A stretch of DNA of 64,000 nt, taken from the NCBI GenBank assembly GCA_037577475.1, contig CM075190.1, forward strand, positions 1,064,001-1,128,000. The letters run 5' to 3'. Positions 10,902-24,790 of this stretch are shown here, piece by piece. The position numbers were made by a program, and so were the translations under genes. The notes under the pieces are model-generated. The model worked only from the letters and a program-made list of their open reading frames with translations, was not told the origin of the DNA and searched no databases. Each line of letters starts with the position of its first letter. Position 1 is the first letter of the stretch. The DNA is from Chaunax sp. Z400. Taxonomy: Eukaryota; Chordata; Actinopteri; Lophiiformes; Chaunacidae.

Positions 10902-13900
10902 CTAACCCACACTTGTCCGCGAGTCTCTACGACCTTCCGTTCCCGAGATACAGACATTCAAAATACGCCCCTACTGGACATGTCATATCTCGGGAAAGGA
11001 AGGTCGCACAGACTCGGGACAAAGACTGGTGTTCTCAGAGACCACATAAACCCCTAGACGGACGTTGGTCCCGAGTCTCTACGACCTTCCGTTTCCGAGA
11101 TACACACATTCACTATAGGCGAACCAAACCCCATTCACTTCAATGGGAAAATAAACTTGAGTATAACTCGGGAACGGAAGGTCGTAGAGACTCGGGACCA
11201 TGATCCGTCGGACATAATTCGTGGTCTCTGAACACGCCAGACTTCTCCCCGAGTCTCTACAACCTTCCGTTCCCGAGATACAAAAATTCCAAAAATCACC
11301 AAAAATACATGTCATATCTCGGGAACCGTAAGTCGTAGAGACTCGGTTTACCCGCTGGCATTCTTGGAGACCCCATAAAACCATTGAAAGAGCTTATCCC
11401 CGAGTCTCTACGACCTTCCGTTCCCGAGATACAGACATTCAAAATACGCCCCTACTGGACATGTCATATCTCGGGAAAGGAAGGTCGCACAGACTCGGGA
11501 CAAAGACTGGTGTTCTAAGAGACCACACAAACCCCTAGACGGACGTTGGTCCCGAGTCTCTACGACCTTCCGTTTTCGAGATACACACATTCACTATAGG
11601 CGAACCAAACCCCATTCACTTCAATGGGAAAATAAACTTGAGTATAACTCGGGAACGGAAGGTCGTAGAGACTCGGGACCCTGATCCGTCCGACATAATT
11701 CGTGGTCTCTGAACACGCCAGACTTCTCCACGAGTCTCTACGACCTTCTGTTCCCGAGATACAAAAATTCCAAAAATCACCAAAAATACATGTCATATCT
11801 CGGGAACCGTAAATCGTAGAGACTCGGTTTACCTGCTGACGTTCTTGGAGACCCCATAAAACCATTGAAAGAGCTTATCCCCGAGTCTCTACGACCTTCC
11901 GTTCAAAAGTTACCAACCCGGGTAGGGCCCCCATTGAGTTTTTATCCCCTTAACCCTAACCCTAACCCTAACCCTAACCCCTAACCCACACTTGTCCGCG
12001 AGTCTCTACGACCTTCCGTTCCCGAGATACAGACATTCAAAATACGCCCCTACTGGACATGTCATATCTCGGGAAAGGAAGGTCGCACAGACTCGGGACA
12101 AAGACTGGTGTTCTCAGAGACCACATAAACCCCTAGACGGACGTTGGTCCCGAGTCTCTACGACCTTCCGTTTCCGAGATACACACATTCACTATAGGCG
12201 AACCAAACCCCATTCACTTCAATGGGAAAATAAACTTGAGTATAACTCGGGAACGGAAGGTCGTAGAGACTCGGGACCATGATCCGTTGGACATAATTCG
12301 TGGTCTCTGAACACGCCAGACTTCTCCCCGAGTCTCTACGACCTTCCGTTCCCGAGATACAAAAATTCCAAAAATCACCAAAAATACATGTCATATCTCG
12401 GGAAACGTAAATCGTAGAGACTCGGTTTACCTGCTGACGTTCTTGGAGACCCCATAAAACCGTTGAAAGAGCTTATCCCCGAGTCTCTACGACCTTCCGT
12501 TCAAAAGTTACCAACCCGGGTAGGGCCCCCATTGAGTTTTTATCCCCTTAACCCTAACCCTAACCCTAACCCTAACCCCTAACCCACACTTGTCCGCGAG
12601 TCTCTACGACCTTCCGTTCCCGAGATACAAAAATTCCAAAAATCACCAAAAATACATGTCATATCTCGGGAACCGTAAGTCGTAGAGACTCGGTTTACCC
12701 GCTGGCATTCTTGGAGACCCCATAAAACCATTGAAAGAGCTTATCCCCGAGTCTCTACGACCTTCCGTTCCCGAGATACAGACATTCAAAATACGCCCCT
12801 ACTGGACATGTCATATCTCGGGAAAGGAAGGTCGCACAGACTCGGGACAAAGACTGGTGTTCTAAGAGACCACATAAACCCCTAGACGGACGTTGGTCCC
12901 GAGTCTCTACGACCTTCCGTTTCCGAGATACACACATTCACTATAGGCGAACCAAACCCCATTCACTTCAATGGGAAAATAAACTTGAGTATAACTCGGG
13001 AACGGAAGGTCGTAGAGACTCGGGACCCTGATCCGTCGGACATAATTCGTGGTCTCTGAACACGCCAGACTTCTCCACGAGTCTCTACGACCTTCCGTTC
13101 CCGAGATACAAAAATTCCAAAAATCACCAAAAATACATGTCATATCTCGGGAACCGGAAGTCGTAGAGACTCGGTTTACCCGCTGGCATTCTTGGAGACC
13201 CCATAAAACCATTGAAAGAGCTTATCCCCGAGTCTCTACGACCTTCCGTTCCCGAGATACAGACATTCAAAATACGCCCCTACTGGACATGTCATATCTC
13301 GGGAAAGGAAGGTCGCACAGACTCGGGACAAAGACTGGTGTTCTCAGAGACCACATAAACCCCTAGACGGACGTTGGTCCCGAGTCTCTACGACCTTCCG
13401 TTTCCGAGATACACACATTCACTATAGGCGAACCAAACCCCATTCACTTCAATGGGAAAATAAACTTGAGTATAACTCGGGAACGGAAGGTCGTAGAGAC
13501 TCGGGACCATGATCCGTCCGACATAATTCGTGGTCTCTGAACACGCCAGACTTCTCCACGAGTCTCTACGACCTTCCGTTCCCGAGATACAGACATTCAA
13601 AATACGCCCCTACTGGACATGTCATATCTCGGGAAAGGAAGGTCGCAAAGACTCGGGACAAAGACTGGTGTTCTCAGAGACCACATAAAACCCTAGACAG
13701 ACGTTGGGCCCGAGTCTCTACGACCTTCCGTTTCCGAGATACACACATTCACTATAGGCGAACCAAACCCCATTCACTTCAATGGGAAAATAAACTTGAG
13801 TATAACTCGGGAACGGAAGGTCGTAGAGACTCGGGACCATGATCCGTTGGACATAATTCGTGGTCTCTGAACACGCCAGACTTCTCCCTGAGTCTCTACG

Positions 13901-14039
13901 ACCTTCCGTTCCCGAGATACAAAAATTCCAAAAATCACCAAAAATACATGTCATATCTCGGGAACCGTAAATCGTAGAGACTCGGTTTACCTGCTGACGT
14001 TCTTGGAGACCCCATAAAACCGTTGAAAGAGCTTATCCC
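8033..14039 (+). repeat. 6007-bp higher-order unit, copy 2
   Basis: Cassettes at 8033, 9119, 10198, 10796, 11882 and 12480 are in the same order as in copy 1. In the interior I noticed only two substitutions between copies (G at 5854, T at 9613). From about 13640 differences cluster: gcaaagact near 13646, ataaaaccc near 13690, cattcacttc in the C at 13711, and tccctgag at 13889. The last stretch therefore has a different history. Confidence 0.95.
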
Positions 14040-14150
14040 CGAGTCTCTACGACCTTCCGTTCAAAAGTTACCAACCCGGGTAGGGCCCCCATTGAGTTTT
14101 TATCCCCTTAACCCTAACCCTAACCCTAACCCCTAACCCACACTTGTCCG
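14040..14150 (+). repeat. Module T, short form (111 bp)
   Basis: This is the first of sixteen 111-bp T modules, one CCCTAA unit shorter than the 117-bp form. This copy, 40722 and 48002 have plain repeats. The other thirteen (22220, 26557, 27630, 28222, 30491, 33028, 34369, 35442, 36034, 38303, 42392, 42984, 45253) share a CTCTAA variant unit. Confidence 0.92.
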
Positions 14151-16968
14151 CGAGTCTCTACGACCTTCCGTTCCCGAGATACAGACATTCAAAATACGCC
14201 CCTACTGGACATGTCATATCTCGGGAAAGGAAGGTCGCACAGACTCGGGACAAAGACTGGTGTTCTCAGAGACCACATAAACCCCTAGACGGACGTTGGT
14301 CCCGAGTCTCTACGACCTTCCGTTTCCGAGATACACACATTCACTATAGGCGAACCAAACCCCATTCACTTCAATGGGAAAATAAACTTGAGTATAACTC
14401 GGGAACGGAAGGTCGTAGAGACTCGGGACCATGATCCGTCCGACATAATTCGTGGTCTCTGAACACGCCAGACTTCTCCACGAGTCTCTACGACCTTCCG
14501 TTCCCGAGATACAGACATTCAAAATACGCCCCTACTGGACATGTCATATCTCGGGAAAGGAAGGTCGCACAGACTCGGGACAAAGACTGGTGTTCTCAGA
14601 GACCACATAAAACCCTAGACAGACGTTGGGCCCGAGTCTCTACGACCTTCCGTTTCCGAGATACACACATTCACTATAGGCGAACCAAACCCCATTCACT
14701 TCAATGGGAAAATAAACTTGAGTATAACTCGGGAACGGAAGGTCGTAGAGACTCGGGACCATGATCCGTTGGACATAATTCGTGGTCTCTGAACACGCCA
14801 GACTTCTCCCCGAGTCTCTACGACCTTCCGTTCCCGAGATACAAAAATTCCAAAAATCACCAAAAATACATGTCATATCTCGGGAACCGTAAATCGTAGA
14901 GACTCGGTTTACCTGCTGACGTTCTTGGAGACCCCATAAAACCGTTGAAAGAGCTTATCCCCGAGTCTCTACGACCTTCCGTTCAAAAGTTACCAACCCG
15001 GGTAGGGCCCCCATTGAGTTTTTATCCCCTTAACCCTAACCCTAACCCTAACCCTAACCCCTAACCCACACTTGTCCGCGAGTCTCTACGACCTTCCGTT
15101 CCCGAGATACAGACATTCAAAATACGCCCCTACTGGACATGTCATATCTCGGGAAAGGAAGGTCGCACAGACTCGGGACAAAGACTGGTGTTCTCAGAGA
15201 CCACATAAACCCCTAGACGGACGTTGGTCCCGAGTCTCTACGACCTTCCGTTTCCGAGATACACACATTCACTATAGGCGAACCAAACCCCATTCACTTC
15301 AATGGGAAAATAAACTTGAGTATTACTCGGGAACGGAAGGTCGTAGAGACTCGGGACCATGATCCGTCCGACATAATTCGTGGTCTCTGAACACGCCAGA
15401 CTTCTCCACGAGTCTCTACGACCTTCCGTTCCCGAGATACAGACATTCAAAATACGCCCCTACTGGACATGTCATATCTCGGGAAAGGAAGGTCGCACAG
15501 ACTCGGGACAAACACTGGTGTTCTCAGAGACCACATAAACCCCTAGACGGACGTTGGTCCCGAGTCTCTACGACCTTCCGTTTCCGAGATACACACATTC
15601 ACTATAGGCGAACCAAACCCCATTCACTTCAATGGGAAAATAAACTTGAGTATAACTCGGGAACGGAAGGTCGTAGAGACTCGGGACCATGATCCGTCCG
15701 ACATAATTCGTGGTCTCTGAACACGCCAGACTTCTCCACGAGTCTCTACGACCTTCCGTTCCCGAGATACAGACATTCAAAATACGCCCCTACTGGACAT
15801 GTCATATCTCGGGAAAGGAAGGTCGCACAGACTCGGGACAAAGACTGGTGTTCTCAGAGACCACATAAACCCCTAGACGGACGTTGGTCCCGAGTCTCTA
15901 CGACCTTCCGTTTCCGAGATACACACATTCACTATAGGCGAACCAAACCCCATTCACTTCAATGGGAAAATAAACTTGAGTATAACTCGGGAACGGAAGG
16001 TCGTAGAGACTCGGGACCATGATCCGTTGGACATAATTCGTGGTCTCTGAACACGCCAGACTTCTCCCCGAGTCTCTACGACCTTCCGTTCCCGAGATAC
16101 AAAAATTCCAAAAATCACCAAAAATACATGTCATATCTCGGGAACCGTAAGTCGTACAGACTCGGTTTACCTGCTGACGTTCTTGGAGACCCCATAAAAC
16201 CGTTGAAAGAGCTTATCCCCGAGTCTCTACGACCTTCCGTTCAAAAGTTACCAACCCGGGTAGGGCCCCGATTGAGTTTTTATCCCCCTAACCCTAACCC
16301 TAACCCTAACCCTAACCCCTAACCCACACTTGTCCGCGAGTCTCTACGACCTTCCGTTCCCGAGATACAAAAATTCCAAAAATCACCAAAAATACATGTC
16401 ATATCTCGGGAACCATAAGTCGTAGAGACTCGGTTTACCCGCTGGCATTCTTGGAGACCCCATAAAACCATTGAAAGAGCTTATCCCCGAGTCTCTACGA
16501 CCTTCCGTTCCCGAGATACAGACATTCAAAATACGCCCCTACTGGACATGTCATATCTCGGGAAAGGAAGGTCGCACAGACTCGGGACAAAGACTGGTGT
16601 TCTCAGAGACCACATAAACCCCTAGACGGACGTTGGTCCCGAGTCTCTACGACCTTCCGTTTCCGAGATACACACATTCACTATAGGCGAACCAAACCCC
16701 ACTCACTTCAATGGGAAAATAAACTTGAGTATAACTCGGGAACGGAAGGTCGTAGAGACTCGGGACCATGATCCGTCCGACATAATTCGTGGTCTCTGAA
16801 CACGCCAGACTTCTCCACGAGTCTCTACGACCTTCCGTTCCCGAGATACAAAAATTCCAAAAATCACCAAAAATACATGTCATATCTCGGGAACCGTAAG
16901 TCGTAGAGACTCGGTTTACCCGCTGGCATTCTTGGAGACCCCATAAAACCATTGAAAGAGCTTATCCC
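14151..16968 (+). repeat. 2818-bp higher-order unit, copy 1
   Basis: Eighteen modules: BCBCA-TBCBCBCA-TABCA, with T at 14962 and 16220 and C at 14303, 14633, 15231, 15561, 15891 and 16640. It is marked by private variants tattactcgg near 15322 and caaacactgg near 15510, both also present in copy 2. A change in the right arm of the A at 16069 (gtcgtacag, near 16157) is unique to this copy. Confidence 0.93.
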
Positions 16969-19786
16969 CGAGTCTCTACGACCTTCCGTTCCCGAGATAC
17001 AGACATTCAAAATACGCCCCTACTGGACATGTCATATCTCGGGAAAGGAAGGTCGCACAGACTCGGGACAAAGACTGGTGTTCTCAGAGACCACATAAAC
17101 CCCTAGACGGACGTTGGTCCCGAGTCTCTACGACCTTCCGTTTCCGAGATACACACATTCACTATAGGCGAACCAAACCCCATTCACTTCAATGGGAAAA
17201 TAAACTTGAGTATAACTCGGGAACGGAAGGTCGTAGAGACTCGGGACCATGATCCGTCCGACATAATTCGTGGTCTCTGAACACGCCAGACTTCTCCACG
17301 AGTCTCTACGACCTTCCGTTCCCGAGATACAGACATTCAAAATACGCCCCTACTGGACATGTCATATCTCGGGAAAGGAAGGTCGCACAGACTCGGGACA
17401 AAGACTGGTGTTCTCAGAGACCACATAAAACCCTAGACAGACGTTGGGCCCGAGTCTCTACGACCTTCCGTTTCCGAGATACACACATTCACTATAGGCG
17501 AACCAAACCCCATTCACTTCAATGGGAAAATAAACTTGAGTATAACTCGGGAACGGAAGGTCGTAGAGACTCGGGACCATGATCCGTTGGACATAATTCG
17601 TGGTCTCTGAACACGCCAGACTTCTCCCCGAGTCTCTACGACCTTCCGTTCCCGAGATACAAAAATTCCAAAAATCACCAAAAATACATGTCATATCTCG
17701 GGAACCGTAAATCGTAGAGACTCGGTTTACCTGCTGACGTTCTTGGAGACCCCATAAAACCGTTGAAAGAGCTTATCCCCGAGTCTCTACGACCTTCCGT
17801 TCAAAAGTTACCAACCCGGGTAGGGCCCCCATTGAGTTTTTATCCCCTTAACCCTAACCCTAACCCTAACCCTAACCCCTAACCCACACTTGTCCGCGAG
17901 TCTCTACGACCTTCCGTTCCCGAGATACAGACATTCAAAATACGCCCCTACTGGACATGTCATATCTCGGGAAAGGAAGGTCGCACAGACTCGGGACAAA
18001 GACTGGTGTTCTCAGAGACCACATAAACCCCTAGACGGACGTTGGTCCCGAGTCTCTACGACCTTCCGTTTCCGAGATACACACATTCACTATAGGCGAA
18101 CCAAACCCCATTCACTTCAATGGGAAAATAAACTTGAGTATTACTCGGGAACGGAAGGTCGTAGAGACTCGGGACCATGATCCGTCCGACATAATTCGTG
18201 GTCTCTGAACACGCCAGACTTCTCCACGAGTCTCTACGACCTTCCGTTCCCGAGATACAGACATTCAAAATACGCCCCTACTGGACATGTCATATCTCGG
18301 GAAAGGAAGGTCGCACAGACTCGGGACAAACACTGGTGTTCTCAGAGACCACATAAACCCCTAGACGGACGTTGGTCCCGAGTCTCTACGACCTTCCGTT
18401 TCCGAGATACACACATTCACTATAGGCGAACCAAACCCCATTCACTTCAATGGGAAAATAAACTTGAGTATAACTCGGGAACGGAAGGTCGTAGAGACTC
18501 GGGACCATGATCCGTCCGACATAATTCGTGGTCTCTGAACACGCCAGACTTCTCCACGAGTCTCTACGACCTTCCGTTCCCGAGATACAGACATTCAAAA
18601 TACGCCCCTACTGGACATGTCATATCTCGGGAAAGGAAGGTCGCACAGACTCGGGACAAAGACTGGTGTTCTCAGAGACCACATAAACCCCTAGACGGAC
18701 GTTGGTCCCGAGTCTCTACGACCTTCCGTTTCCGAGATACACACATTCACTATAGGCGAACCAAACCCCATTCACTTCAATGGGAAAATAAACTTGAGTA
18801 TAACTCGGGAACGGAAGGTCGTAGAGACTCGGGACCATGATCCGTTGGACATAATTCGTGGTCTCTGAACACGCCAGACTTCTCCCCGAGTCTCTACGAC
18901 CTTCCGTTCCCGAGATACAAAAATTCCAAAAATCACCAAAAATACATGTCATATCTCGGGAACCGTAAGTCGTAGAGACTCGGTTTACCTGCTGACGTTC
19001 TTGGAGACCCCATAAAACCGTTGAAAGAGCTTATCCCCGAGTCTCTACGACCTTCCGTTCAAAAGTTACCAACCCGGGTAGGGCCCCGATTGAGTTTTTA
19101 TCCCCCTAACCCTAACCCTAACCCTAACCCTAACCCCTAACCCACACTTGTCCGCGAGTCTCTACGACCTTCCGTTCCCGAGATACAAAAATTCCAAAAA
19201 TCACCAAAAATACATGTCATATCTCGGGAACCGTAAGTCGTAGAGACTCGGTTTACCCGCTGGCATTCTTGGAGACCCCATAAAACCATTGAAAGAGCTT
19301 ATCCCCGAGTCTCTACGACCTTCCGTTCCCGAGATACAGACATTCAAAATATGCCCCTACTGGACATGTCATATCTCGGGAAAGGAAGGTCGCACAGACT
19401 CGGGACAAAGACTGGTGTTCTCAGAGACCACATAAACCCCTAGACGGACGTTGGTCCCGAGTCTCTACGACCTTCCGTTTCCGAGATACACACATTCACT
19501 ATAGGCGAACCAAACCCCACTCACTTCAATGGGAAAATAAACTTGAGTATAACTCGGGAACGGAAGGTCGTAGAGACTCGGGACCATGATCCGTTGGACA
19601 TAATTCGTGGTCTCTGAACACGCCAGACTTCTCCCCGAGTCTCTACGACCTTCCGTTCCCGAGATACAAAAATTCCAAAAATCACCAAAAATACATGTCA
19701 TATCTCGGGAACCGTAAATCGTAGAGACTCGGTTTACCTGCTGACGTTCTTGGAGACCCCATAAAACCGTTGAAAGAGCTTATCCC
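16969..19786 (+). repeat. 2818-bp higher-order unit, copy 2
   Basis: The same 18-module order as 14151-16968, with T at 17780 and 19038 and C at 17121, 17451, 18049, 18379, 18709 and 19458. It shares the tattactcgg and caaacactgg variants. The final C (19458) has the ccgttgg linker subtype where copy 1 has ccgtccg, so the match breaks inside that module. Confidence 0.92.
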
Positions 19787-19860
19787 CGAGTCTCTACGAC
19801 CTTCCGTTCAAAAGTTACCAACCCGGGTAGGGCCCCCATTGAGTTTTTATCCCCTTAACC

Positions 19861-19892
<32 letters not shown>

Positions 19893-22800
19893 CTAACCCA
19901 CACTTGTCCGCGAGTCTCTACGACCTTCCGTTCCCGAGATACAGACATTCAAAATACGCCCCTACTGGACATGTCATATCTCGGGAAAGGAAGGTCGCAC
20001 AGACTCGGGACAAAGACTGGTGTTCTCAGAGACCACATAAACCCCTAGACGGACGTTGGTCCCGAGTCTCTACGACCTTCCGTTTCCGAGATTCACACAT
20101 TCACTATAGGCGAACCAAACCCCATTCACTTCAATGGGAAAATAAACTTGAGTATAACTCGGAAACGGAAGGTCGTAGAGACTCGGGACCATGATCCGTC
20201 CGACATAATTCGTGGTCTCTGAACACGCCAGACTTCTCCACGAGTCTCTACGACCTTCTGTTCCCGAGATACAAAAATTCCAAAAATCACCAAAAATACA
20301 TGTCATATCTCGGGAACCGTAAGTCGTAGAGACTCGGTTTACCTGCTGACGTTCTTGGAGACCCCATAAAACCGTTGAAAGAGCTTATCCCCGAGTCTCT
20401 ACGACCTTCCGTTCAAAAGTTACCAACCCGGGTAGGGCCCCGATTGAGTTTTTATCCCCTTAACCCTAACCCTAACCCTAACCCTAACCCCTAACCCACA
20501 CTTGTCCGCGAGTCTCTACGACCTTCCGTTCCCGAGATACAAAAATTCCAAAAATCACCAAAAATACATGTCATATCTCGGGAACCGTAAGTCGTAGAGA
20601 CTCGGTTTACCCGCTGGCATTCTTGGAGACCCCATAAAACCATTGAAAGAGCTTATCCCCGAGTCTCTACGACCTTCCGTTCCCGAGATACAGACATTCA
20701 AAATACGCCCCTACTGGACATGTCATATCTCGGGAAAGGAAGGTCGCACAGACTCGGGACAAAGACTGGTGTTCTCAGAGACCACATAAACCCCTAGACG
20801 GACGTTGGTCCCGAGTCTCTACGACCTTCCGTTTCCGAGATACACACATTCACTATAGGCGAACCAAACCCCATTCACTTCAATGGGAAAATAAACTTGA
20901 GTATAACTCGGGAACGGAAGGTCGTAGAGACTCGGGACCATGATCCGTCCGACATAATTCGTGGTCTCTGAACACGCCAGACTTCTCCACGAGTCTCTAC
21001 GACCTTCCGTTCCCGAGATACAAAAATTCCAAAAATCACCAAAAATACATGTCATATCTCGGGAACCGTAAATCGTAGAGACTCGGTTTACCTGCTGACG
21101 TTCTTGGAGACCCCATAAAACCATTGAAAGAGCTTATCCCCGAGTCTCTACGACCTTCCGTTCAAAAGTTACCAACCCGGGTAGGGCCCCCATTGAGTTT
21201 TTATCCCCTTAACCCTAACCCTAACCCTAACCCTAACCCCTAACCCACACTTGTCCGCGAGTCTCTACGACCTTCCGTTCCCGAGATACAGACATTCAAA
21301 ATACGCCCCTACTGGACATGTCATATCTCGGGAAAGGAAGGTCGCACAGACTCGGGACAAAGACTGGTGTTCTCAGAGACCACATAAACCCCTAGACGGA
21401 CGTTGGTCCCGAGTCTCTACGACCTTCCGTTTCCGAGATACACACATTCACTATAGGCGGACCAAACCCCATTCACTTCAATGGGAAAATAAACTTGAGT
21501 ATAACTCGGGAACGGAAGGTCGTAGAGACTCGGGACCATGATCCGTCCGACATAATTCGTGGTCTCTGAACACGCCAGACTTCTCCACGAGTCTCTACCA
21601 CCTTCCGTTCCCGAGATACAAAAATTCCAAAAATCACCAAAAATACATGTCATATCTCGGGAACCGTAAGTCGTAGAGACTCGGTTTACCCGCTGGCATT
21701 CTTGGAGACCCCATAAAACCATTGAAAGAGCTTATCCCCGAGTCTCTACGACCTTCCGTTCCCGAGATACAGACATTCAAAATACGCCCCTACTGGACAT
21801 GTCATATCTCGGGAAAGGAAGGTCGCACAGACTCGGGACAAAGACTGGTGTTCTCAGAGACCACATAAACCCCTAGACGGACGTTGGTCCCGAGTCTCTA
21901 CGACCTTCCGTTTCCGAGATACACACATTCACTATAGGCGAACCAAACCCCACTCACTTCAATGGGAAAATAAACTTGAGTATAACTCGGGAACGGAAGG
22001 TCGTAGAGACTCGGGACCATGATCCGTCCGACATAATTCGTGGTCTCTGAACACGCCAGACTTCTCCACGAGTCTCTACGACCTTCCGTTCCCGAGATAC
22101 AAAAATTCCAAAAATCACCAAAAATACATGTCATATCTCGGGAACCGTAAGTCGTAGAGACTCGGTTTACCTGCTGACGTTCTTGGAGACCCCATAAAAC
22201 CGTTGAAAGAGCTTATCCCCGAGTCTCTACGACCTTCCGTTCAAAAGTTACCAACCCGGGTAGGGCCCCCATTGAGTTTTTATCCCCTTAACCCTAACCC
22301 TAACTCTAACCCCTAACCCACACTTGTCCGCGAGTCTCTACGACCTTCCGTTCCCGAGATACAAAAATTCCAAAAATCACCAAAAATACATGTCATATCT
22401 CGGGAACCGTAAGTCGTAGAGACTCGGTTTACCCGCTGGCATTCTTGGAGACCCCATAAAACCATTGAAAGAGCTTATCCCCGAGTCTCTACGACCTTCC
22501 GTTCCCGAGATACAGACATTCAAAATACGCCCCTACTGGACATGTCATATCTCGGGAAAGGAAGGTCGCACAGACTCGGGACAAAGACTGGTGTTCTCAG
22601 AGACCACATAAACCCCTAGACGGACGTTGGTCCCGAGTCTCTACGACCTTCCGTTTCCGAGATACACACATTCACTATAGGCGAACCAAACCCCATTCAC
22701 TTCAATGGGAAAATAAACTTGAGTATAACTCGGGAACGGAAGGTCGTAGAGACTCGGGACCATGATCCGTCCGACATAATTCGTGGTCTCTGAACACGCC

Positions 22801-23773
22801 AGACTTCTCCACGAGTCTCTACGACCTTCCGTTCCCGAGATACAAACATTCCAAAAATCACCAAAAATACATGTCATATCTCGGGAACCGTAAATCGTAG
22901 AGACTCGGTTTACCTGCTGACGTTCTTGGAGACCCCATAAAACCATTGAAAGAGCTTATCCCCGAGTCTCTACGACCTTCCGTTCCCGAGATACAGACAT
23001 TCAAAATACGCCCCTACTGGACATGTCATATCTCGGGAAAGGAAGGTCCCACAGACTCGGGACAAAGACTGGTGTTCTCAGAGACCACATAAACCCCTAG
23101 ACGGACGTTGGTCCCGAGTCTCTACGACCTTCCGTTTCCGAGATACACACATTCACTATAGGCGAACCAAACCCCATTCACTTCAATGGGAAAATAAACT
23201 TGAGTATAACTCGGGAACGGAAGGTCGTAGAGACTCGGGACCATGATCCGTCCGACATAATTCGTGGTCTCTGAACACGCCAGACTTCTCCACGAGTCTC
23301 TACGACCTTCCGTTCCCGAGATACAGACATTCAAAATACGCCCCTACTGGACATGTCATATCTCGGGAAAGGAAGGTCGCACAGACTCGGGACAAAGACT
23401 GGTGTTCTCAGAGACCACATAAACCCCTAGACAGACGTTGGGCCCGAGTCTCTACGACCTTCCGTTTCCGAGATACACACATTCACTATAGGCGAACCAA
23501 ACCCCATTCACTTCAATGGGAAAATAAACTTGAGTATAACTCGGGAACGGAAGGTCGTAGAGACTCGGGACCATGATCTTTTTGACATAATTCGTGGTCT
23601 CTGAACACGCCAGACTTCTCCCCGAGTCTCTACGACCTTCCGTTCCCGAGATACAAAAATTCCAAAAATCACCAAAAATACATGTCATATCTCGGGAACC
23701 GTAAATCGTAGAGACTCGGTTTACCTGCTGACGTTCTTGGAGACCCCATAAAACCGTTGAAAGAGCTTATCCC
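19787..23773 (+). repeat. Mixed cassettes: TBCA, TABCA, TBCABCA, TABCABCBCA
   Basis: T starts at 19787 (124 bp), 20392, 21141 and 22220 (111 bp). C starts at 20063, 20812, 21410, 21891, 22634, 23115 and 23445. Several single-copy changes lie here: attcacacatt near 20093, ctcggaaacgg near 20162, and ctaccacc near 21599. Confidence 0.92.
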
Positions 23774-24790
23774 CGAGTCTCTACGACCTTCCGTTCAAAA
23801 GTTACCAACCCGGGTAGGGCCCCGATTGAGTTTTTATCCCCCTAACCCTAACCCTAACCCTAACCCTAACCCCTAACCCACACTTGTCCGCGAGTCTCTA
23901 CGACCTTCCGTTCCCGAGATACAAAAATTCCAAAAATCACCAAAAATACATGTCATATCTCGGGAACCGTAAGTCGTAGAGACTCGGTTTACCTGCTGAC
24001 GTTCTTGGAGACCCCATAAAACCGTTGAAAGAGCTTATCCCCGAGTCTCTACGACCTTCCGTTCAAAAGTTACCAACCCGGGTAGGGCCCCGATTGAGTT
24101 TTTATCCCCCTAACCCTAACCCTAACCCTAACCGTAACCCCTAACCCACACTTGTCCGCGAGTCTCTACGACCTTCCGTTCCCGAGATACAAAAATTCCA
24201 AAAATCACCAAAAATACATGTCATATCTCGGGAACCGTAAGTCGTAGAGACTCGGTTTACCCGCTGGCATTCTTGGAGACCCCATAAAACCATTGAAAGA
24301 GCTTATCCCCGAGTCTCTACGACCTTCCGTTCCCGAGATACAGACATTCAAAATACGCCCCTACTGGACATGTCATATCTCGGGAAAGGAAGGTCGCACA
24401 GACTCGGGACAAAGACTGGTGTTCTCAGAGACCACATAAACCCCTAGACAGACGTTGGGCCCGAGTCTCTACGACCTTCCGTTTCCGAGATACACACATT
24501 CACTATAGGCGAACCAAACCCCATTCACTTCAATGGGAAAATAAACTTGAGTATAACTCGGGAACGGAAGGTCGTAGAGACTCGGGACCATGATCCTTTG
24601 GACATAATTCGTGGTCTCTGAACACGCCAGACTTCTCCCCGAGTCTCTACGACCTTCCGTTCCCGAGATACAAAAATTCCAAAAATCACCAAAAATACAT
24701 GTCATATCTCGGGAACCGTAAATCGTAGAGACTCGGTTTACCTGCTGACGTTCTTGGAGACCCCATAAAACCGTTGAAAGAGCTTATCCC
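23774..24790 (+). repeat. 1017-bp unit TA-TABCA, copy 1
   Basis: T at 23774 and 24042, A at 23891, 24159 and 24640, B at 24310 and C at 24462. The minimal TA cassette (268 bp) occurs only three times in the window, at 23774, 24791 and 31832. The T at 24042 has the accgtaacccc variant. Confidence 0.93.

Noticed and set aside
16128..16322. Open frame ending in a Pro-Asn repeat
   Set aside because: The PN repeat is simply CCCTAA read in one frame. The frame is open only because of one base change in an A module.
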